NCBI GenBank assembly: GCA_037442205.1
Contig: JBBIQS010000129.1
Coordinates: 1-18,267, forward strand
Reading direction: 5' to 3'
Source: JBBIQS01 sp037442205
GTDB taxonomy: Bacteria > Myxococcota > Myxococcia > Myxococcales > UBA5297
Length of the DNA: 18,267 bases
Part shown: positions 13,300 to 18,267 of the stretch, piece by piece
Layout of the letters: each line of letters begins with the position of its first letter
Position numbering within the stretch: position 1 is the first letter of the stretch
Position numbers and translations under genes: made by a program
The notes under the pieces: generated by a model
What the model was told of the DNA's origin: nothing
The model's input: the letters and a program-made list of their open reading frames with translations, nothing else
The model's database searches: none

Positions 13300-14307
13300 C
13301 TAGAAGCGGCCGCCCAGCTGCACCTCGCCGTTCCACAGGTTGCTGGAGGGCACGCTCAATCCCAGCACCGCGGCGGTGCTGCTGACGTCGGTGAACTGCT
13401 GGTCGAAGAGGAAGTTGTAGGCCAGCCGCGCGCCGGCGGTGAAGGCGCCGATGTGGAACACCAGTCCGGCGCCCAGCGGCACCTGGCCGAAGGTGTCGGC
13501 GTGGAATGCCGTCTCGGCAGGCAGCCCGCTGAAGGTGGCCCGGCTGACCCCGACCCCGCCGTAGACGAAGGGCTCGACCACCCCAGGGTACAGCGTCACC
13601 TTGGCGTCGACGTTGGCGCCATTGCGCATCAGGCGCCCGCCGCCCTCGCCGATGACGTTGGTGGCGCCGGAGTAGGCCAGCTCCATGCCCAGGATCTTGC
13701 GCTGCATGGTCAGGTTGACGCCGTAGCCGACGCCGGGGTCGATGCGCGCCGCCAGCGGCCCGGTGTAGCTCTCGACGCCGCCCAGGGCGGACAGGGTGAC
13801 GCCGGCGCTGGGCGCCTTCTTCTGCGGAGCCGGGCACGGCGGTCCAGCGACGACCACCGTCTGCTCCTGGCCGGTGGCGGCCGGCGGAACGGCCTGCTCA
13901 GGCGGAGTGACCGCGCTGGGCGGCGCGGCCATCTCGCCGGTGCCGCCGGTGCTCGGCGGCGGGGTGGTGGCTTCGCCCGCGGCGCTGCCGCCAGTGCTCG
14001 GCGGCGGGGTGGTGGCTTCGCCAGACGAGGGCGCGCCGGTGCTCGGCGGCGGGGCGGCGGCCTCGCCCGAGGGGCTGGTGGTGCTGCCGCTCGGCGGAGT
14101 CGTCGCCTGATCGGACGTGCTCGAGCCGCTGGGCGGCAGGGCCGACTGATCCGACGCGCTGCCGCCGGTGCCGTAGCCCGGGCAGCCCGGGGCGCCGGGT
14201 TGCGGGCAGCTGCTCTGACTGCCGCTGGTGCTGGTGTCGTCGGCCGCGGCTCGCCCCGGGATGACTGCGAACGCGAGCGCCGCCACGAGCAGGTGCGAGA
14301 TGTTCAT
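13300..14307 (-). CDS. Outer-membrane beta-barrel with Pro/Thr/Ser-rich repeat linker
   Basis: The product is 335 aa from ATG 14307, with GGGAGG ten bases upstream; the frame extends further upstream without support. A signal peptide (cleavage near Ala22) is followed by a low-complexity region to about residue 160, rich in Pro, Ser, Thr and Gly. This region includes three 15-residue units of the type GEATTPPPSTGGSAA. The C-terminal 170 residues alternate like a beta-barrel (VTLSALGGVESYTG, VGYGVNLTM, MELAYSGATNVIG, VDAKVTLYPGVVEPFVYGGVGVS, FTAGARLAYNF, VQLGGRF) and end in Phe. The linker may span the periplasm or peptidoglycan. Tandem hairpins follow the stop. No known function. Confidence 0.82.
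   Translation of the reverse strand: MNISHLLVAALAFAVIPGRAAADDTSTSGSQSSCPQPGAPGCPGYGTGGSASDQSALPPSGSSTSDQATTPPSGSTTSPSGEAAAPPPSTGAPSSGEATTPPPSTGGSAAGEATTPPPSTGGTGEMAAPPSAVTPPEQAVPPAATGQEQTVVVAGPPCPAPQKKAPSAGVTLSALGGVESYTGPLAARIDPGVGYGVNLTMQRKILGMELAYSGATNVIGEGGGRLMRNGANVDAKVTLYPGVVEPFVYGGVGVSRATFSGLPAETAFHADTFGQVPLGAGLVFHIGAFTAGARLAYNFLFDQQFTDVSSTAAVLGLSVPSSNLWNGEVQLGGRF
13951..14085 (-). repeat. 45-bp in-frame tandem repeat, three units
   Basis: The block GCTCGGCGGCGGGG starts at 13951, 13996 and 14041, a regular 45-base period. It encodes 15-residue Pro/Ser/Thr-rich units in the linker of the barrel protein. Two units are almost identical in DNA, which points to recent duplication. Confidence 0.8.
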
Positions 14308-14319
14308 AGCTCGAGGCCT

Positions 14320-14357
14320 CCCTGTGGGGAACCTGACATGCCTTCCCCTGTGGAAGG
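14320..14357. other. Repeat and hairpin in the barrel gene leader
   Basis: CCCTGTGG occurs twice (14320-14327 and 14346-14353). The second copy lies inside an inverted repeat, CCTTCC/GGAAGG with a 5-base loop (14341-14357). It lies 34-50 bases upstream of the ATG, so it is either in the leader RNA or an operator. Confidence 0.35.
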
Positions 14358-14445
14358 AATCTGAGGCGCGCCTGTGCTCCTGCAACCTCGGGCGGACGCA
14401 GGAATCGCACGGTGGAGCGCACGCGCAGCGGCCGGGCGGGCTGCG

Positions 14446-14471
14446 AAAAATGCGCCTCGCCGCGGCGGCGA
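14446..14471 (-). terminator. Possible terminator of the Cys-rich lipoprotein gene
   Basis: On the minus strand a TCGCCG/CGGCGA stem with a 3-base loop is followed 6 bases later by five T residues. It begins 24 bases after the stop of the gene at 14495. The stem is short but very GC-rich. Confidence 0.45.
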
Positions 14472-14494
14472 AGATCCGCCGGATCCGAGGGCGG

Positions 14495-15463
14495 TTAGAG
14501 GCAGGCCTTGCGGTCGCTTCCGGCCAGCGCAGCGCACTGGGAAGGGCACACCGCGCTGGACGCCGTGCAGTCCTGCTTGCATACGGTCGCCTGGCCGAGC
14601 TTCACGCAGAGGTCTTCGGCGGCGCAGTACTTGTCGGCCGCCGAGTCGCACGCCGGGCAGCCTGAGGGATCGGTGGCGGTACAGCGGGCGACCGGGGAGA
14701 CGCAAAACTTGTAGCCGGCGATCGGCTCGACGCACGAGCCGCCGGGGCAGTCCTGCGGGCCGGCGCACTGGCGGTGGCAGAAGCCAGCGCTGTCGGCGGT
14801 GGGGCGCACGCACAAGTCGCCGGCGGCGCAGTATTCGAGCTTGGAGTAGTCGCAGCGGCCGTCGGCGGCGGGCGCGACGCACAGGCCGGTCGCCGGGTCA
14901 GCCGGGAAGAGCGCGGCGCAGGACTCGGCGGCGGCGCAGGGGCTCTGGCCGCTGGTCGGGTCGCACAAGGTGAAGCAGCGGCCGGCGGTGTCTCCGGCGT
15001 TGGCGACCACGCAGCTCAGGCGGCTGCCCTTGCATAGCCGAAGCTGGGCGATGTCGCAGGGCTGGCCGGCCAGGGACGAGCTGGCGCAGAAGCCGCCGGT
15101 GGCCCCGGGGCGGCCGAAGCAGCTGCGCTCGGCGCCGCACCGCTGAGCCTGGTTGCTGGCGTTGCACTCGACCGAGCAGCGCTTGATGTCCTGGCCGTCG
15201 GGGCGCCGGTCGCCGACCGCCCCGCACACCAGCCCGGGGCCGCAGATCCCCTGGGCCAATCCGGCGTCGGCACCGGGGAGCTGGTCGCAGGCCTCGCCCT
15301 CGGCCAGCGCGGTCGCGCAGGCTCCGCTGGTCGGATCGCAGGTCTGGCCCTGGGGGCAGCTGCAGCCGCCGCCGTCGCTCCCCGCCGGGCCGTTGGGTCT
15401 CTCGCCCAGGCACGAGCACAGCAACGACAGAGCCAGCAGTGAGATCGCGCGCGAGGGAGCCAT
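14495..15463 (-). CDS. Cys-rich secreted lipoprotein
   Basis: The product is 322 aa from ATG 15463; an upstream in-frame start is unsupported. The signal ends in LLCSC, a plausible lipobox with Cys18 as the lipidated residue. The mature part has over thirty cysteines in irregular C-x(4-12)-C patterns (CSCPQGQTCDPTSGAC, CGPGLVCG, CDIAQLRLCKGSRLSC, EYCAAGDLCV, KYCAAEDLCVK, CKQDC), which suggests many disulphides. Partial internal similarity exists between the EYCAAGDLCV and KYCAAEDLCV segments. This is a style of surface protein found in Myxococcota, with no assigned function. It follows a similar Cys-rich gene on the same strand, separated by a terminator-like hairpin. Confidence 0.82.
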   Translation of the reverse strand: MAPSRAISLLALSLLCSCLGERPNGPAGSDGGGCSCPQGQTCDPTSGACATALAEGEACDQLPGADAGLAQGICGPGLVCGAVGDRRPDGQDIKRCSVECNASNQAQRCGAERSCFGRPGATGGFCASSSLAGQPCDIAQLRLCKGSRLSCVVANAGDTAGRCFTLCDPTSGQSPCAAAESCAALFPADPATGLCVAPAADGRCDYSKLEYCAAGDLCVRPTADSAGFCHRQCAGPQDCPGGSCVEPIAGYKFCVSPVARCTATDPSGCPACDSAADKYCAAEDLCVKLGQATVCKQDCTASSAVCPSQCAALAGSDRKACL

Positions 15464-15472
15464 GGTCCCGCC

Positions 15473-15480
15473 ATCGTAGC
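15473..15480 (-). promoter_or_regulatory. Putative -10 of the Cys-rich lipoprotein gene
   Basis: On the minus strand this reads GCTACGAT, fitting GCTANNNT. It ends 9 bases before the ATG at 15463, so the leader would be at most a few bases. No -35 is evident. Confidence 0.4.
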
Positions 15481-15524
15481 GCGCCGCCGTCGGCCAACGC
15501 GAGCGCAGCGCCGTCAAAGGCGAA

Positions 15525-15552
15525 CCCCCGCCCGGCGAACGCCGGACGGGGG
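15525..15552 (-). terminator. Terminator hairpin after the 484-aa Cys-rich gene
   Basis: Arms of 13 bases (15525-15537 and 15540-15552) pair with a single G-T wobble on the minus strand. It starts 27 bases beyond the stop at 15580. The following minus-strand bases TTCGCCTTT give a weak T-tract. It separates the two Cys-rich lipoprotein genes. Confidence 0.65.
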
Positions 15553-15579
15553 CTCGGTGATGCTCGAACGTCTAGGCGA

Positions 15580-17034
15580 CTACGGCACGCAGAAGCCGAC
15601 CTTGGCCGGGTTGGCCGGGTCACCCTGCACGCACTTCGCGCCGGCCGGCTGGCAGCTGCTGCAGGCCACCTTCGGATCGGTGCAGACGGTGGTATCGCAG
15701 TACCCGATGCACTTGTAGTCGGCCGGGGCGGTGCTCGCCGCGACATCAGCGCAGGTCAGGCGGCTGGTGCAGGTCTCGCGAGGATCGGTGCCACGGGCGA
15801 AGCGAGTGCAGGTGGCACCGGCGGCGGCGGCGGTGCTGGTGGTCGGCCAGCAGACCGCGGTGGCCGGGTCGGTGAAGCTCCACGGCTGGCAGCCGTAACC
15901 ATTGTTCAGCACGTCGGTGCCAGTGCAGCCGCCGGTGCCAAACAGGTTGCAGCTCTCCATGCAGATGCCGAAGCGGGTCTTGTCGGCGGCAGCGGTTGCG
16001 CCCGAGAAGTCGAAGCAGTGATTGGCAGCGCAGTCCAGGGTCGGGACCTTGGTGCCCGGAGCGGCGTTGCAGGAGGCGCGGCAGATGCCCTTGGCGGTGG
16101 TGTCGAAGCCCTCGGCCTTCAGGCAGTAGGCGTTCTTCACGCAGGTCTTGGTGGGGTCGCCGCGCAGGTCGGCAGGGTTGCACTCGCCGTCGACCTGGGC
16201 AGAGCCGGCCAGCTGGCAGACACCCAAGATGCCATCGGGATCGCTGGACGGCTGGGGCTGGCAGTAGCCGTCGCCGGTGCCGTCCATGTCGCAGGGAGCG
16301 AAGAACTTGGCGCGCTCGGCGTCGGTGATCTTGGCGTTGGTGGTGAAGTCCACGCAGAACTTGAACCAGCAGACATTCCCCATCTGCGAGTCGCAGGCGG
16401 TCTGCAGGCCATCGCACTCGGAGTTCTTGGTGCAGGGAATCACGCACATGTGGACCGTCTTGCCGCTCGAAGTCGAGAACGCGGCGCACTCCATCGCCTT
16501 GCCGTGGCTGTCAGTGGCGCAGGTGGACTTGTCGTTGCAGTCTTCGTACTGCTTCGGCTCACGGCAGTGCGAGGGCACCGGGTTGTTGGTGTCCATCGAG
16601 CAGATCATGCCGAAATCGAGGCAGGTATCGGTGTGAGGCTGGTTTTTGGTATCGGTGAAGGTCGGGGTGCAGGAGCAGTGCGACTCAGTCTGGGTGAACT
16701 GCACGCACTGCTCGCCGGTGCCGCAGGTCTCGGTGCCGTTGTTGCACTTGACCGGCTCGCACTGCTTGGTGGTCTCGTTGCAGACCTCGAAGCCTTCCTT
16801 GCAGCCGCCGGGGCAGAGGTCCACGCACACGCCCATGCCGCCGACGCAGGTGGTGTCGCACTTCATGCCAGCCGGGCAGGCCGGGTTGCAGTCGCAGGTC
16901 TTGGGGCCGGTGTCGGCCGTCTGGACCGGGCCGGCGTCCGGGTTGGTCTTGGCAGGGCCGCAGCCGACCATCAGGCCGCCGGCCAGCGCGAAGGCCGCGC
17001 TGAGACACAACGTCATCAACTTGCTTCCGTTCAT
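15580..17034 (-). CDS. Large Cys-rich lipoprotein, probably well expressed
   Basis: The product is 484 aa from ATG 17034, with GAGGAG six bases upstream. The signal ends in LMVGC, with Cys25 the likely lipidated residue. The mature part carries more than forty cysteines in EGF-like or trypsin-inhibitor-like spacings (CDCNPACPAGMKCDTTC, CVDLCPGGCKEGFEVC, CGTGEQCVQF, CTKNSECDGLQTAC), with DMDGTGDGY and other Asp/Gly loops that could bind calcium. The promoter (TTGACA with an 18-base spacer to TAGCAT) is the best in the window, which suggests strong expression. Codons look less extreme in GC than those of the neighbours, also consistent with that. Function is unknown; a surface or matrix protein is an inference. 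Confidence 0.85.
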   Translation of the reverse strand: MNGSKLMTLCLSAAFALAGGLMVGCGPAKTNPDAGPVQTADTGPKTCDCNPACPAGMKCDTTCVGGMGVCVDLCPGGCKEGFEVCNETTKQCEPVKCNNGTETCGTGEQCVQFTQTESHCSCTPTFTDTKNQPHTDTCLDFGMICSMDTNNPVPSHCREPKQYEDCNDKSTCATDSHGKAMECAAFSTSSGKTVHMCVIPCTKNSECDGLQTACDSQMGNVCWFKFCVDFTTNAKITDAERAKFFAPCDMDGTGDGYCQPQPSSDPDGILGVCQLAGSAQVDGECNPADLRGDPTKTCVKNAYCLKAEGFDTTAKGICRASCNAAPGTKVPTLDCAANHCFDFSGATAAADKTRFGICMESCNLFGTGGCTGTDVLNNGYGCQPWSFTDPATAVCWPTTSTAAAAGATCTRFARGTDPRETCTSRLTCADVAASTAPADYKCIGYCDTTVCTDPKVACSSCQPAGAKCVQGDPANPAKVGFCVP

Positions 17035-17091
17035 TTGTGCTCCTCTTCTTGCGTGGATGAAAGCTGCCGGCAGCTGCGGCCAAGCAGTGTG

Positions 17092-17102
17092 CCCTTAAAG
17101 GG
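17092..17102. promoter_or_regulatory. Palindrome at the predicted transcription start
   Basis: CCCTT-A-AAGGG is a perfect 11-base inverted repeat covering the predicted transcription start of the large Cys-rich gene. Its place suits an operator, though a structured 5' end of the RNA is also possible. Confidence 0.35.
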
Positions 17103-17107
17103 GTCGC

Positions 17108-17137
17108 ATGCTAGACAACGCGGCGTCCGACTGTCAA
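17108..17137 (-). promoter_or_regulatory. Sigma-70-type promoter of the large Cys-rich lipoprotein
   Basis: On the minus strand a perfect TTGACA (17137-17132) is followed by an 18-base spacer and TAGCAT (17113-17108). The start would be near 17101, giving a leader of about 65 bases to the ATG at 17034. It is the only promoter here with a perfect -35. Confidence 0.7.
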
Positions 17138-17294
17138 TCGCAGCTCCGGCCAGCGCGTCGGGACGCCACAAGCAAGTCCCGGACCCTTTGAAATCCGGCC
17201 TGGATCCGAGGCCTTGCCGCGCCGGAGCCCGCCGGTCCCTGGCGCCGGCGTCGCGGCGTTAACTCCCTGTCGCCGGCGGATTGGCGGCGGGGGG
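17138..17294. other. Short gap between barrel gene and Cys-rich gene promoter
   Basis: The gap holds two copies of the palindrome CGCCGGCG (17243-17250 and 17271-17278). They could pair as a hairpin with a 20-base loop shortly after the stop at 17295. There is no T-tract, and no gene is seen. Confidence 0.35.
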
Positions 17295-18267
17295 TCAGAA
17301 GGTGGCGCGGGTGTAGAGCCCGCAGCTGGTGTAGTCCTCGAAGCCGCGGCCGAACTGGGGCCGGACGCCGTCGGGGTTGACGTAGCGGTCGCCGAAGTGC
17401 AGCAGGTCGAAGTAGGCCACCAGGCCCAGGTGCCACTCCGGGTGACCGAAATCGGAGGCGAGGCTGGCGTTGAGGCCCCAGCCTCCGCCGGCGGCCTCCA
17501 CCCCGTAGGTCTGCTTCTCGACGTCGCCGGGCCCGGCCAGCGGGATGCCGGTGAAGCGGGCCTCCAGCCTCAGCCAGCGCTGAATCGGCAGCGCCGCCTC
17601 GACCGCGCCGTAGAACCCGCTGCGGCGGCTCTCGACGATCTTGGGGTTGTCATCCACCAGGAACAGGTGCAGCAGCCCGCCGCCGCGCACGCCGAGGTAG
17701 CCCTGCCCGGCCCCCGACAGCTGGTAGTAGAGCCGATAGACCAGCTCGCCCTGGGCCCGCATCTCGGTCGAGCCGAACTCGCGCTGGGTCTTGTCGGTGT
17801 CGACGTAGCGGGTGCGCAGCAGGAAGCTCTGGTCCCAGCGCGCCGCCAGCCCCAGGCCGCGCAGGGCCCAGGAGCGGTCCGAGAGAGGGAAGAAGTCGGC
17901 GCCCAGGTGATAGCTCGCGTAGGGGCTGTCGGTGCTGTACTTCACCGACGAGCCGGCGCCCACCGGCGGGGCCAGCTCGCAGTTGTCGACCTCGGGGCAG
18001 AAGCGGAAGCTGCGCCAGCTGCTGCTCAACCCGGCGGTCAGCTCGAGCATCGGCGCCTCCCCCGGGGCCTTCGAGCGCGGCACTTCGTCCAGCGGACCGG
18101 CGTACTCCGGCTCGGGCTCGCGCGAGCGCGTGCGCGGCGTCTCGCGGACCGGCCGCCGGACAGGCTCCTCGGCCGCCTCCTCTTCCGGGGCCGGCTCCAA
18201 CTGCGGCCGGGCCCGCGACTTGGGCGGCGCCGCGACCTCGGCAGCGGGCGGGCGCCGCGAGGGCGGA
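17295..18267 (-). CDS. Outer-membrane beta-barrel protein, N-terminus beyond the window
   Basis: The frame is open from the stop at 17295 to the right edge, so the start and any signal peptide lie outside. The visible N-terminal part is a charged low-complexity linker rich in Pro, Arg, Glu and Ala (EEEAAEEPVRRPVRE and similar). From about 18050 leftward the sequence alternates like a beta-barrel (LELTAGLSSSWRSF, YASYHLGADFFPL, RGLGLAARWDQSFLL, LVYRLYYQLSG, LGVRGGGLLHLFLV, GGWGLNASLASDFG) and ends in RATF, a C-terminal aromatic residue typical of BAM substrates. Two cysteines in FCPEVDNCEL may form a disulphide in a loop. The linker-plus-barrel layout matches the barrel gene at 13300-14307. 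A TTG at 18200 is in frame but should not be taken as the start. Confidence 0.82.
   Translation of the reverse strand, partial: PPSRRPPAAEVAAPPKSRARPQLEPAPEEEAAEEPVRRPVRETPRTRSREPEPEYAGPLDEVPRSKAPGEAPMLELTAGLSSSWRSFRFCPEVDNCELAPPVGAGSSVKYSTDSPYASYHLGADFFPLSDRSWALRGLGLAARWDQSFLLRTRYVDTDKTQREFGSTEMRAQGELVYRLYYQLSGAGQGYLGVRGGGLLHLFLVDDNPKIVESRRSGFYGAVEAALPIQRWLRLEARFTGIPLAGPGDVEKQTYGVEAAGGGWGLNASLASDFGHPEWHLGLVAYFDLLHFGDRYVNPDGVRPQFGRGFEDYTSCGLYTRATF

Noticed and set aside
15439..17262. A 607-codon open frame on the plus strand
   Set aside because: It is antisense to the Cys-rich lipoprotein genes; its Ala/Gly/Val-rich sequence mirrors their codons and has no supported start or domain.

Overview
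The window is GC-rich DNA with dense genes, short gaps and few promoters that resemble the E. coli consensus. The gene types suggest a predatory or saprophytic deltaproteobacterial lineage, most likely Myxococcota. These are Cys-rich lipoproteins with repeated CTDGxKNGxETxVDCGGSC units, several outer-membrane beta-barrels with Pro-rich linkers, an ECF sigma factor paired with a Ser/Thr kinase, and a NarL-type two-component pair. The assignment rests on gene style only; there is no rRNA or other marker gene here. No tRNA, rRNA, CRISPR array, insertion sequence or phage gene was seen.

Layout. (1) 1-436, minus: the 5' part of a Cys-rich repeat lipoprotein that runs off the left edge. (2) 437-832: a divergent promoter region. 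(3) 833-2976, plus: an ECF-type sigma factor overlapping by 4 nt a membrane Ser/Thr kinase with an N-terminal zinc ribbon. (4) 3051-4619, plus: a radical SAM/B12-type protein closely resembling BchE, the anaerobic Mg-protoporphyrin ester cyclase. (5) 4761-9540, plus: five closely spaced genes, namely a family-4 uracil-DNA glycosylase, an NfeD-type membrane serine protease, its slipin/SPFH partner, 3,5-diaminohexanoate dehydrogenase (kdd) and an unrecognised 185-aa protein. (6) 9561-9986, minus: a small JAMM metallopeptidase, divergent from a small lipoprotein at 10121-10504. (7) 10552-12499, plus: a NarL-type histidine kinase and response regulator. (8) 12508-18267, minus: a run of envelope genes, comprising two small or medium barrels, two Cys-rich lipoproteins and a third barrel that is cut by the right edge.

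How they fit together. The sigma/kinase pair and the two-component pair are two separate regulatory modules. NfeD plus slipin is a known membrane quality-control pair. Kdd belongs to lysine fermentation, but none of its pathway partners is in the window. The right third looks like an envelope-surface island, with secreted or lipid-anchored Cys-rich proteins beside outer-membrane barrels. A recurring GCTANNNT element lies just upstream of four genes. At two of these genes it sits only 6-7 nt before the start codon with no ribosome binding site, suggesting leaderless transcripts.

The strongest candidates for a second look are the orphan BchE-like enzyme, the orphan kdd with its unknown downstream partner, the leaderless promoter motif, and two consecutive strong hairpins between the barrel genes at 13203-13279.
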